DNA of 64,000 nt from Pedobacter soli (lineage in GTDB: Bacteria; Bacteroidota; Bacteroidia; Sphingobacteriales; Sphingobacteriaceae): assembly GCF_900101435.1 (NCBI RefSeq), contig NZ_FMZH01000008.1, forward strand, positions 186,001 through 250,000, given 5' to 3'. The position numbers and the translations under genes were made by a program. Positions 42,830-51,970 of this stretch are shown here, piece by piece. The notes beneath the pieces are model-generated. The model worked only from the letters and a program-made list of their open reading frames with translations. It ran no database searches and was not told the origin of the DNA. Positions within the stretch are counted from its first letter, which is position 1, and the number at the start of each line of letters is the position of its first letter.

Positions 42830-43182
42830 GGTTTTAGGTTTGGTTTTAGATTAATTCGTTGGTTTATAAGAGATCGATTTCCCTTAACCGATTTTCTTAT
42901 TCAAAACTACTCCCGAAAACTAACCCAAATCAAGCGCGAAACAGCGCGAATTAATACGCGTGAAAAGCGCAATACACTACCGTAAAATCGCGGTATTTTA
43001 AAATAAGTAGAAGAAGGAGGGATGGAGCGAAAAGTGATTTTAAACGCATTCTCGCTTATTTTTTAAGTAGGTAAAACCTTGTGTTTCTAGCTGATGCATG
43101 GTTTGAGGATTTTTAATTTCAAATCCTCATCGTGTATATTTAGTTGTAAATTTTTATAAACCCTCAAACTAAATTAAAAGCT
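42830..43182. other. Divergent intergenic region with GCGC repeats and palindromes
   Basis: These 353 bases separate the unknown minus-strand block from the sensory cluster. AGCGCGAA occurs twice (42933-42940 and 42943-42950), with GCGTGAAAAGCGC following. TACCG (42978-42982) and CGGTA (42991-42995) form a small stem. A perfect palindrome lies nearer the sensory genes (separate entry). The GC-rich words stand out in AT-rich surroundings. Confidence 0.5.
43104..43129. promoter_or_regulatory. Inverted repeat, possible operator of the sensory cluster
   Basis: TGAGGATTT (43104-43112) and AAATCCTCA (43121-43129) form a perfect 9-bp inverted repeat with an 8-nt centre, 54 nt before the first gene of the cluster. 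Inverted sites of this size suit a NarL/LuxR-type regulator such as the one encoded at 45447; it is also foldable as RNA. Role is inference. Confidence 0.45.
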
Positions 43183-44013
43183 ATGGAACCACTACCAAGT
43201 ACATTTGTTACCAAACAAGAAAGCAGCTATCGCGAACTATGGTTTAACACTTATAAATATCCAATACTAAATACGATTACATTGTTACAGGAAGGTGAGT
43301 CGGAAAATAGGAAACTTGATTTTGGAGATATTGATGTTGCCATTACTTTTTTTGAACAGCTAATTACGGGGCTGGGAGGTGAGGACGGCGTTAGGGTATA
43401 TTTTGCCTCTCCATCAAGCGATGGCAATGTATACAATGGTAAATGCGGTATACTTACAGTTATTTTCGCTACAACTTGTGGTGCAGATAAAGTAGATAGT
43501 AAAAGTTATTATGCTTTTAGTGGAAAAACTTTTGATAAAATCCAGGAAGACCAAGCCAGACGGTGGGTTCATAATTATCAAAATGTAAAACGTAATATTC
43601 TTTTCGAAACACTATCAGACAATGACCGCACAAAACTTATTCGTGAAACTAAACATGTATGGTTTAGTTTAGTACAGATTACTGAAACACTTGAAGAAAT
43701 GAAATATCAAAAAGCTAAGGCAGGAGGTATGGTAACAGGTTTTGGAGTCCGTTTCGTATCTTATACTAACCAAGACTATTCGTTTCCAAAACCAGTACCA
43801 AGTGCTGAAGAGAGAAGACAAAGGCTAACCATTGCTTTTTCTTTTATGAATGGGAAAAAGGATATTGGAATTGAAGATATTGATGTTGTAGAGTTTAACG
43901 AAAGACTTGCTTTAACGGAAAAGAGATTTTATGGCGATACATTTGATACCGGAGATCCAACCCCTCCACCATCAACAGGAAATAAGGCTGATCTTGATGT
44001 TTCAGATGAATAG
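43183..44013 (+). CDS. Hypothetical soluble protein, first gene of sensory cluster
   Basis: This 276-residue protein has no signal peptide or membrane helix. It has an alpha/beta look, with hydrophobic strand GILTVIFATTCGAD and a charged helix region in the middle. The tail is Pro/Thr-rich, ending acidic (PTPPPSTGNKADLDVSDE). I recognise no family. It is 32 nt before a membrane protein that overlaps a histidine kinase gene, so it is probably part of the same operon and may be a signal-binding or output partner. Confidence 0.65.
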   Translation: MEPLPSTFVTKQESSYRELWFNTYKYPILNTITLLQEGESENRKLDFGDIDVAITFFEQLITGLGGEDGVRVYFASPSSDGNVYNGKCGILTVIFATTCGADKVDSKSYYAFSGKTFDKIQEDQARRWVHNYQNVKRNILFETLSDNDRTKLIRETKHVWFSLVQITETLEEMKYQKAKAGGMVTGFGVRFVSYTNQDYSFPKPVPSAEERRQRLTIAFSFMNGKKDIGIEDIDVVEFNERLALTEKRFYGDTFDTGDPTPPPSTGNKADLDVSDE

Positions 44014-44045
44014 TAAATACTTATTTTAGATACATATTTAAATTT

Positions 44046-44702
44046 ATGTATCTCAAGTATTTATATCTGATCTCAATTGGTATTTGCTCAACTGCGGGGC
44101 TTTACCGAATACTAAACTTAACAAAGCAGCTAAAAACAGTTGCTTTGTTATGTGTTTATACTTTGTTATTCGAAATTAGTGTATTTTTATTTAAGCAAGA
44201 GTTTGGTTATCAGGGAAATACATTACCTCAATATAACTTTTTCATTTTGGTAGAGTTCATGTTTTATGCCTATTTCTTTAAACAGATTATCAAAAATGTT
44301 TACTTACTTAAAACAATAAACTTATTCTTATTTATGTTTCCGGTGCTCTGGTATATATTTAGTTTTTATTGTTTTAATATACTACAATGGAGCAGTTATG
44401 CTTTTGTATTTGGTGGCACATGTATTATCTTTTTTTCCCTTATTTATTGCTACGAAAAATTAACATCAAACGAAACTACATCACTTTTAAATGAAGGCGA
44501 ATTCTGGATTGCTATAGGCTTAATTCTCTGTTATACCTGCGTTGTACCGTACATGGGGATGTTTCACTATTTGACTATAAATTATGAACAGTTAGCGGTT
44601 AAGCTAAAAAAACTAAATTTAATAACGAATATTATTATGTATTTACTGTTTGCTTATGCCTTTTTATGCAAAACGATCAAGACCGCGAAATTCTCTTTGT
44701 AA
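44046..44702 (+). CDS. Seven-helix-like integral membrane protein, probable sensor
   Basis: This 218-residue protein is almost wholly hydrophobic, with about seven predicted helices (for example LYLISIGICSTAGLYRIL, LLFEISVFLF and FVFGGTCIIFFSLIYCY). It has no kinase or transporter motif. Its 3' end overlaps the histidine kinase gene by 37 nt, in another frame, implying translational coupling. The size and position suggest a stand-alone sensory module of the type normally fused to kinases; this is inferred. Confidence 0.7.
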   Translation: MYLKYLYLISIGICSTAGLYRILNLTKQLKTVALLCVYTLLFEISVFLFKQEFGYQGNTLPQYNFFILVEFMFYAYFFKQIIKNVYLLKTINLFLFMFPVLWYIFSFYCFNILQWSSYAFVFGGTCIIFFSLIYCYEKLTSNETTSLLNEGEFWIAIGLILCYTCVVPYMGMFHYLTINYEQLAVKLKKLNLITNIIMYLLFAYAFLCKTIKTAKFSL

Positions 44703-45454
44703 TTATCCCCAGTATAATTATTTTTTTTGCACTTAGCAGTGCAATTGTTTTCCTTATGCTTTATTTTCAGAAAAGGAAATTTCAATATGTAAAAGAGAAG
44801 AACGAACGCGAAAAACAATTTGCCGAGCAATTGCTGCAATCGCGTTTAGAAATGCAGGAGCAAACTTTCGATAGCATTAGCCAGGAAATACACGATAATG
44901 TAGGGCAGTTGCTCAGTCTTTCGAGACTCCAGCTTAGCATTGCAGAGCAAAGTGAAATGAACGATAAAGGCTTACTCGCCGATATTAAAGGCAACATTGG
45001 CAATGCACTGACTGATTTGCGCGATATAGCCAAGAGTTTAAGTACCAGTCGTATTCAGCAGCTAACATTAATACAGGCAGTTGAACAGGAATTGCAGCGT
45101 ATTGGCCGTTCGGGTACGATTAACTGTAGTGTTGAAGTAAGCGGTAACGAGCAAGCTATTGCAGAGCAAAAGAAAATCATCACCTTCCGCATTGTGCAGG
45201 AGAGTTTACAAAATATACTAAAACACGCTGCTGCCACAAACATAGCTGTTGGCTTCGAGTTTTTAAACGAACAACTCAATATCAGTATTGCCGATGATGG
45301 CATGGGGTTCAGCACAGATGAAAATATAAAAGCAGAAAGCGGCCTCGGACTTCAGAACATCATCAAACGTTCAGAACTGATCATGGGGAAAGCCACTATC
45401 AGCAGTACCATAAATCTCGGAACAAAAATCATCCTAACCATCCCGTATGTCTGA
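44666..45454 (+). CDS. HisKA_3-like sensor histidine kinase (NarX/LiaS type)
   Basis: This 262-residue kinase has a short N-terminus, one membrane helix (residues 11-34) and a coiled linker. The H-box QEIHDNVGQLLS has phospho-acceptor His76. The HATPase domain shows FRIVQESLQNILKHA (N-box), DDGMGF (G1) and GLGLQNIIKRSELI (G2). No extracellular sensor domain fits between the helix and start, so sensing must rely on a partner, probably the membrane protein encoded just upstream. It overlaps the response regulator gene by 8 nt. Confidence 0.9.
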   Translation: MQNDQDREILFVIIPSIIIFFALSSAIVFLMLYFQKRKFQYVKEKNEREKQFAEQLLQSRLEMQEQTFDSISQEIHDNVGQLLSLSRLQLSIAEQSEMNDKGLLADIKGNIGNALTDLRDIAKSLSTSRIQQLTLIQAVEQELQRIGRSGTINCSVEVSGNEQAIAEQKKIITFRIVQESLQNILKHAAATNIAVGFEFLNEQLNISIADDGMGFSTDENIKAESGLGLQNIIKRSELIMGKATISSTINLGTKIILTIPYV

Positions 45455-46106
45455 AAATATTAAAAATATCGCTTTAGTTGATGACCATATCTTATTCAGA
45501 AAAGGCCTTGCGGCACTCATCAGCTATTTTCCGTCTTACAAAATATCGTTTGAGGCGGCCAATGGAAAAGATTTTATCAGACAGCTTGGAATATATGGCG
45601 TACCTGATATTGTTTTGCTTGATATCAATATGCCTGAAATGGATGGCTACAGTACCGCTACCTGGTTACGCATTAATCATCCTGCAGTAAATGTACTCGC
45701 CCTGAGTACCATGGATGCCGAAACTGCCATTATTAAGATGATTACCAATGGCGCACGGGGTTATGTGTTAAAAGATGCCGAACCTGAGGAGTTGAAAAGG
45801 GCCTTCGATGAAGTAATCAGCAAAGGCTACTTTTACAACGACCTGGTGACACGGAAAGTCATGCAGTCGTTAAATTCTCTGGCTGCCCATTCTGAGATCT
45901 CGAGCTTTGTTAAACTGACCGAGCGCGAAATGGAGTTTCTGAAATATACCTGCACCGAAAAAACATACAATGAAATTGCAGCCGAAATGTTTGTGAGTCC
46001 GCGTACTATTGATGGCTATCGCAATGCTTTATGTGAAAAATTGCAGTTAAAAAGCCGTACGGGATTAGCACTTTATGCCGTAAAAAATGGTATTGTTAAA
46101 ATTTAG
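45447..46106 (+). CDS. NarL/FixJ-family response regulator
   Basis: This 219-residue regulator has a receiver domain (residues 1-125) with acidic pocket D12/D13 and phospho-acceptor D59 in IVLLDINMPEMDG, plus the conserved KDAEPEEL end. A LuxR-type helix-turn-helix follows at about 155-215 (LTEREMEFLKYTC, then YNEIAAEMFVSPRTIDGYRNAL). It overlaps the kinase gene, so both form one two-component system. Confidence 0.94.
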   Translation: MSENIKNIALVDDHILFRKGLAALISYFPSYKISFEAANGKDFIRQLGIYGVPDIVLLDINMPEMDGYSTATWLRINHPAVNVLALSTMDAETAIIKMITNGARGYVLKDAEPEELKRAFDEVISKGYFYNDLVTRKVMQSLNSLAAHSEISSFVKLTEREMEFLKYTCTEKTYNEIAAEMFVSPRTIDGYRNALCEKLQLKSRTGLALYAVKNGIVKI

Positions 46107-46251
46107 CAGTAGTGGTTAGGATAAAGCGGACTGATTAATATGCTAAATGATTGTTATGCAATGATTCTTAACTACAAAGCAAGCTAATTTTGCGTCACCC
46201 ATTTTTTGAATAATTAAAATAAAAACCTGATTTTTAAGCATACTTACCATT

Positions 46252-48675
46252 ATGCTTTCAATATCCCGGCTAATCGCTTTTTTATTGCTTTTTCTATGTG
46301 TATCTGCAAAAGCACAGGATGCTAAACTCGATAGTGTAGCTACAAATCTCAGTAATTACGGATTAAACCAGAGCCAGTCTGGGCTTTATGTTCATTTTGA
46401 TAAGAATGTATATACCAACAATGATCAGGTTTGGTTTACGGCTTACTTGCTTAAAACCATAACGGATATGAAGCAATACCACACACTTTATTTATCGCTG
46501 GTTAACAATAAGGATAGCAGTGTGGTGTTGCAACAGAAATTTTTAATAGATAAAGGTTGTTCGTTCGGGGCACTCACCCTTCCTGATTCTTTACCCGGTG
46601 GTGCTTACCGTTTTGTGGCAAACACCAATTTAAAAGTAAACGGACAGCCCGATGGCGTTTTCATTCAGCCAATCACCATTAAATCGACTACAATAACAGC
46701 TTTAAATCAAAGTATTTCTGTGTTTAAACCCTACGATGAGCAAACGCGGAAAGGAACGGTTTTGCTCAGGATTTTAACCAGTGATAACCGTTTTGTTGAG
46801 GATGCACAGATCAGGTATCAAATTGGTAAGGGGAAGCAAATTATGCAAACAGGAACGGCTAAAAGCAGTGTAATTGGCGAGCTAATGATCGATTATCCTG
46901 CCGATCAGATTACGGCCGATAATAACGAACTTTTTGTCAGCATCAAAAAGGGAAAAGATACCAGTTATACCCGGTTTAGTTTACCGGTGAGGAATGCCAG
47001 CCCCTATACCGTGAAATTTTACCCTGAAGGTGGTTATCTGGTTAATGGTTTGGTATCGAAAGTGGGTTTTGAAGTTAAAGATGCCGCAGGAGCAGCCCTT
47101 AAAGCCAAAGCAGTTTTATATGCAGATAATGAAATACTGGATACAATTGCGACAAATGCCATGGGCCTGGGTGCTTTTATGCTTCAACCGCAGTTAACCA
47201 AAAAATATACCGTAAGGCTTTTGACTGAGAAGGGAGAAAAGGGAATTCATGAATTGCCGGGCATTTTAAATAAAGGGTTGGTGTTAACTTCAGGATCGGC
47301 GGTGGCCAATAACGATTTTAAAATAAGGGTAGAAGCGAATATCGCTGCCAAAGTGCATTTGTTGGTGCATAATTTCTCTGATATTTTTCTGCAAACACCA
47401 TTAACTTTAACTGCGGGTAGTCCTCAAAATGTTCGCTTCCAGTTAGATTCTGTGCCTGCCGGTTTACAGGCTGTTACCGTTTTAGATAGCAATTACAAAC
47501 CACTGGCCGAAAGGATTTTCTTTGCACATTACGATCAGATTAATACCGTTAATGTAGCTGCAGGGCAGCAAGAATATTTTACCCGAGATAGTGTAAAACT
47601 GAAGCTCAATATTACAGATCGCGATAAAAAGCCGCTTGTAGGAATGGTTTCTATTTCCTGCGTGCAGGCCAACCGCATGCTGCTGGCTAACGAAACCAAT
47701 ATTGTAGATTATTTTTACCTGCATAACCTTAAAGAATTTTCTGCAAATAGTTTTGGCCTGACCTACGCCGATATTGGTTATCTGGATGAATTACTTTTAA
47801 TTAAAGGCTGGAGGAAATATAAATGGCCTGAAATTCAAATTAATCCGCGCGATCAGGATAGGCAGCTTAGTAGCTTGGCATATGAAGGGGTAATTACCCG
47901 CAAAAATAAGAAGCTTAATATGCCGATGGGGCTGTCGACTATTGCCGGGACCAACCTTAATTTTTTAAACACGGATAGTCTGGGGCATTTTAGTATTCCA
48001 TATTCCAGCCTGGTTGTTAACGAACCCCGGCTGTCGGTATGGTTAACCATGTCGACCAGTAAATTTGACCAATACGAATTAAAAATTAACGAACCGCAAA
48101 GCGAACTGAAAAAGTACCTGAGGCAGCAAGTTTATGTTTTGCCCAATACGAAGACCGGCACCATTAACGAAAATAACATGAGTATTACCTCTACGGCGGG
48201 TATCAGGCTCAAAGATGTGATCATCAAAAAGGTAAAAGACGAAAGAACTGATTTTGCTAAAAATGCATTCGCCAACGCTTGCGGAGATTATGTTTGCATG
48301 TATAATATTTTAAATTGTCCGAATCACTTTGGGAACTCCGGTAACAAGAGCCCCATGAAGGGAGAGGTGTATAAAATTGCCGGCGGAACAGGAAGTACAG
48401 TTTATCAGGGCTGCGTAGGGCAGGAGCATAAGCCTAATCTGGTTATCCTGCGCGGTATTAATCTTCCCAAAGAATTTTACATAGCTGACATCAATAATAA
48501 AAATGAACCCATCAATTTCGCCACCGTTTACTGGAACTATCAGGTATTGATAAACGGCGAAACACCTTTAAAATTCAACACTGGTGATATTACCGGCAAA
48601 TTTAAAATTATTGTACAGGGTGTAACCGATAAAGGCGTGGTTTACGGCGAGCAGGAGATTACGGTCAACAGATGA
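46252..48675 (+). CDS. Large secreted MG2-like (macroglobulin-domain) protein
   Basis: This 807-residue protein has a signal peptide ending SAKAQ (about residue 21). Residues of about 35-130 match an alpha-2-macroglobulin MG2-type domain (GLYVHFDKNVYTNNDQVWFTAYL). Further beta domains include PYTVKFYPEGGYLVNGLVSKV (about 250-350). A Cys-containing segment is near the end (NACGDYVCMYNILNCPNH). It lacks the thioester CGEQ motif. Related proteins in Bacteroidota often sit next to SusC/TonB systems, as here. Its function is unknown; a periplasmic or surface beta-scaffold is likely. Confidence 0.75.
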   Translation: MLSISRLIAFLLLFLCVSAKAQDAKLDSVATNLSNYGLNQSQSGLYVHFDKNVYTNNDQVWFTAYLLKTITDMKQYHTLYLSLVNNKDSSVVLQQKFLIDKGCSFGALTLPDSLPGGAYRFVANTNLKVNGQPDGVFIQPITIKSTTITALNQSISVFKPYDEQTRKGTVLLRILTSDNRFVEDAQIRYQIGKGKQIMQTGTAKSSVIGELMIDYPADQITADNNELFVSIKKGKDTSYTRFSLPVRNASPYTVKFYPEGGYLVNGLVSKVGFEVKDAAGAALKAKAVLYADNEILDTIATNAMGLGAFMLQPQLTKKYTVRLLTEKGEKGIHELPGILNKGLVLTSGSAVANNDFKIRVEANIAAKVHLLVHNFSDIFLQTPLTLTAGSPQNVRFQLDSVPAGLQAVTVLDSNYKPLAERIFFAHYDQINTVNVAAGQQEYFTRDSVKLKLNITDRDKKPLVGMVSISCVQANRMLLANETNIVDYFYLHNLKEFSANSFGLTYADIGYLDELLLIKGWRKYKWPEIQINPRDQDRQLSSLAYEGVITRKNKKLNMPMGLSTIAGTNLNFLNTDSLGHFSIPYSSLVVNEPRLSVWLTMSTSKFDQYELKINEPQSELKKYLRQQVYVLPNTKTGTINENNMSITSTAGIRLKDVIIKKVKDERTDFAKNAFANACGDYVCMYNILNCPNHFGNSGNKSPMKGEVYKIAGGTGSTVYQGCVGQEHKPNLVILRGINLPKEFYIADINNKNEPINFATVYWNYQVLINGETPLKFNTGDITGKFKIIVQGVTDKGVVYGEQEITVNR

Positions 48676-48686
48676 TGGTAGCTAAG

Positions 48687-48709
48687 CTGGTTGGTGCAAC
48701 ACCAACCAG
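48687..48709. repeat. Perfect palindromic hairpin
   Basis: CTGGTTGGTG (48687-48696) and CACCAACCAG (48700-48709) pair perfectly around a 3-nt loop CAA, 12 nt past the MG2-like stop codon. No T-run follows. Confidence 0.75.
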
Positions 48710-48737
48710 TAGATAAGTATAGCCAATGCATTAGGGT

Positions 48738-48767
48738 TCCCATACGATAGCTATCAGGTCATGCTAC
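48738..48767. repeat. Diverged REP-like element (CGATAGCTATC core)
   Basis: The core ACGATAGCTATC followed by AGGTCATGCTACG resembles the elements at 18277-18302 and 25017-25056, in the same order but more decayed. Confidence 0.5.
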
Positions 48768-48901
48768 GAACTATGGATTCTTTTAAATAATTATCTTCAC
48801 AATTTCTGATTTATTAGCGTATTTATAACGATTGTAACATTTGCGTTAATTTTCGGTTAATACGGGTTAAAATCGTCGTTCAATCTGGCTTTTTATAAGC
48901 C

Positions 48902-48909
48902 TAATTTTG
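48902..48909 (+). promoter_or_regulatory. TAATTTTG (-7) promoter box of the SusC-like gene
   Basis: This perfect TAnnTTTG match lies 27 nt before the ATG at 48937. Confidence 0.6.
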
Positions 48910-48936
48910 GTCATACTACTAACTAAAATCAACACA

Positions 48937-51900
48937 ATGACCAAATTAAAGATTACTTTGTTCACGTTGGCCATGCTCTGTTTCGTGCAGATTTATGGAC
49001 AAACGTCGCTCATTAGCGGGAAAATTACCGATGCACTGGGGCAGCCAATCCCAGGTATATCGGTAAAAATAAAAGGAACTACAGGTGGTACTTCTTCTGA
49101 TGCGAAGGGGATATTTTCAATTAAAGCTGCAAATCCGGCAACACTGGTTTTTAGTGGGATTGGCTATGCCAGTAAAGAATTTGCCTATAGTGGGCAAAGC
49201 AACATAACCATTGTATTAAGCGAAGACCAGCAAAACCTGAATGAAATTGTTGTAACTGCCTTGGGGGTGAAACGCGAAAAGCGAAATTTAACCTACAGCT
49301 CACAAGAGGTAAAAGGTGATCAGATTACGCAATCGAAAGAACCCAACCTGGTAAATGCATTGGCCGGGAAGGTTTCGGGTGTACAGATTACCAGCTCATC
49401 GGGTACGCCGGGGAGTTCATCCCGAATTGTAATCAGGGGTGCCAACTCACTTTATGGTAATAACGAGGCTTTGATGGTAATTGATGGTATTCCTGTTAAT
49501 AATGATGAGACAGGTAACCTGAACTCAGGACCTGGTACCAACCGTATTGCCGATCTTGATCCAAACATTATTGAAAGCATAAATGTGTTAAAAGGTGGTG
49601 CCGCAACTGCGCTTTATGGATCAGATGGTGCAAAAGGAGTAATCATCATCACAACCAAGGCTGGTAGCCTGAATAAGAAACCCAGTATCAGCTTTTCTTC
49701 TTCTTTTTCGATGGAGAAACCTTTATTGCCAGAAATTCAGAATAAATATTCACTGGGTTCTAACGGGGTATACTTTGATGGGGTAAACCAAAAAACAAGT
49801 ACCTCATGGGGTGCCAGAATGGATACCTTAAAAATTAACGGTCAGCCTGCACAGGTGTATGATCAGTCAGATTTGTTTTTTAAAACAGGTAAAACGTACT
49901 CCAATACAGTAGCCATTACCGGCGGAGGAGCCTACAATTCTTATTTCCTGTCTTACACCAATTTTGCACAGGATGGAACGGTGCCCACTTCATCATTTGA
50001 TCGCAATACGCTTTTCGGAAAATTTACTACACAAATTGTAAAAGACTTAAATGTTACTTTTTCCTTAAATTATGCCAATACTAAAAATCGCCGTCTGCCG
50101 GAAGGTTATGCCCTGGAGAGTCCGGTATGGACTATTTTTTCGGCGCCGGTATCATACGATCTGCAACCTTCGGTAAACCCCGACGGGAGCCAGCGTTTAT
50201 TCCGTTTCTCTCGTAACAATCCTTACTGGGTGTTAGATAACATTAGCAATACCTCGGTGGTTAACCGTTTCCTACCCACATTTACGGCCGATTATAAGCC
50301 TTTAAGCTGGTTAACCATTACAGAACGTTTTGGTGCCGATGTATATGTAGAACAGGGTAAATATACTGAGTCGCTGCTGTCTGTTTCTAATCCAAACGGA
50401 AGAATTGTAAATAATAATACCAATTTCAGGCAGTACAACAATGATTTAATACTGAATGCGAATAAAAGTTTTGGCGATTTTAACGTTGAAGCCTTATTGG
50501 GTAACAACATTATCTCTACCTATTCGCAAAACGGTTATGCAAATGGCTTAGGCATTACGATCCCGGGTTTTAACAATATTGGGTCGGCTTCTACAGTTAA
50601 GTTTACCGAAACCAGCTATCTCACACGGAAAGTAGGTTTTTACCTGCAATCGAACATCGATTATAAGAAATTTATTATCCTATCGCTAACAGGAAGGTAC
50701 GATGGAGCTTCGGTACTGGCTAAAGACAATACTTTTTACCCCTATGGTTCGGCTGCTACAAGTTTTATCTTCTCTAATTTCTTCTCGCCTGGCCTTTCTA
50801 ACGTGATGAACTTTGGTAAGCTAAGGGTTTCTTATAGTACAGTTGGTAATGCAAGTATTGGTGCCTACAGCTTACTTACGCCGTACGAATCGCAAACGGT
50901 TAGAAATACAACCTTTCCTTACCAGGGACAATCGGGTTTTTTAATTAGCCAGGTACTTAACAATCCGAACCTTAAAAATGAGCGTATTAATGAGGTTGAA
51001 GTAGGTTTAGAAACCGGGTTCTTTAAAAGCCGTATCGGATTAGAGGTTACTTATTTTGATAAGAAAACTAAAAACGGGATCATCCCATCGGTTGCTTTGG
51101 CGCCCTCAACAGGTTTTAATGCAACCAGTGTAAACTCTGCATCGATGCGTAACCGGGGTATTGAGGTGTTGTTAAACGCCAAACCTATTGTTACCAAAGA
51201 TTTTAGCTGGGATTTAACCGTTAACTACAGCCGTATCAGAAACAAAGTACTTTCTATTTATAAAGACCTGAACCAGGTTGGCAATGGCTTTACCTTTATT
51301 TTTGTTAACCAGCCTTACGGTGTAATTTATGGCACCCGCTATGCGCGTAATGCTTCGGGTCAACTGTTAACAGATGATGGCGGCCTTCCATTTGCTGCCG
51401 ATACGCAAGGCATTATTGGCGATATTAATCCGGATTGGATGGGTGGTATTGTTAACAATTTCAAGTACAAGCAGTTTACTTTCAGTTTCTCTTTTGATAT
51501 GAAAAAGGGTGGCGATATTCAAAACAATGTGGATGGTTACGGCTATTTCTATGGTACACCAAAGGTAACCGAAGATCGTGGTCCGCGCGTGGTAGAAGGT
51601 GTTAATGCCACAACCGGTTTACCCAATACCGTTTCGGTGTTAGGGCAGGCTTATTATCAGCGTGCCAACAGCGTGTTAGAGTCTGTAATTCAGGATGGAA
51701 CCTATGTGAAATTGCGTAATGTTAGCCTGGGCTACAATGTTAAACCAACCTGGCTGCAAAAAACGCCTTTCAAAACCATTGGTTTTCAGGTAACAGGACG
51801 CAACCTTTGGATTTATGCACCGCACTTTACCGGTGGCGATCCGGAAGTAAGTTCGTTTGGTTCATCAAATGGTTCGCAGGGAATTTATTCGTTCTCTACA

Positions 51901-51945
51901 CCAACCTCAAGATCGGTTGATTTTAGTTTGAAATTAACTTTGTAA
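48937..51945 (+). CDS. SusC/RagA-type TonB-dependent outer-membrane transporter
   Basis: This 1002-residue protein starts at MTKLKITLFTLAMLC with a signal peptide ending IYGQ. Residues of about 25-100 are a carboxypeptidase-like regulatory (CarbopepD_reg) domain, ISGKITDALGQPIPGISVKIKG. The TonB-dependent plug follows (about 115-230) with the SusC hallmark DPNIIESINVLKGGAATALYGSDGAKGVIIITTKAG, then a 22-strand-type barrel ending in SRSVDFSLKLTL. It imports oligomers handed over by the neighbouring SusD. No CAZyme genes sit beside it, so the substrate may be peptide or glycan; it is unknown. Confidence 0.95.
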   Translation: MTKLKITLFTLAMLCFVQIYGQTSLISGKITDALGQPIPGISVKIKGTTGGTSSDAKGIFSIKAANPATLVFSGIGYASKEFAYSGQSNITIVLSEDQQNLNEIVVTALGVKREKRNLTYSSQEVKGDQITQSKEPNLVNALAGKVSGVQITSSSGTPGSSSRIVIRGANSLYGNNEALMVIDGIPVNNDETGNLNSGPGTNRIADLDPNIIESINVLKGGAATALYGSDGAKGVIIITTKAGSLNKKPSISFSSSFSMEKPLLPEIQNKYSLGSNGVYFDGVNQKTSTSWGARMDTLKINGQPAQVYDQSDLFFKTGKTYSNTVAITGGGAYNSYFLSYTNFAQDGTVPTSSFDRNTLFGKFTTQIVKDLNVTFSLNYANTKNRRLPEGYALESPVWTIFSAPVSYDLQPSVNPDGSQRLFRFSRNNPYWVLDNISNTSVVNRFLPTFTADYKPLSWLTITERFGADVYVEQGKYTESLLSVSNPNGRIVNNNTNFRQYNNDLILNANKSFGDFNVEALLGNNIISTYSQNGYANGLGITIPGFNNIGSASTVKFTETSYLTRKVGFYLQSNIDYKKFIILSLTGRYDGASVLAKDNTFYPYGSAATSFIFSNFFSPGLSNVMNFGKLRVSYSTVGNASIGAYSLLTPYESQTVRNTTFPYQGQSGFLISQVLNNPNLKNERINEVEVGLETGFFKSRIGLEVTYFDKKTKNGIIPSVALAPSTGFNATSVNSASMRNRGIEVLLNAKPIVTKDFSWDLTVNYSRIRNKVLSIYKDLNQVGNGFTFIFVNQPYGVIYGTRYARNASGQLLTDDGGLPFAADTQGIIGDINPDWMGGIVNNFKYKQFTFSFSFDMKKGGDIQNNVDGYGYFYGTPKVTEDRGPRVVEGVNATTGLPNTVSVLGQAYYQRANSVLESVIQDGTYVKLRNVSLGYNVKPTWLQKTPFKTIGFQVTGRNLWIYAPHFTGGDPEVSSFGSSNGSQGIYSFSTPTSRSVDFSLKLTL

Positions 51946-51970
51946 GCCTTAATAATTAGAAAGAAATAAC

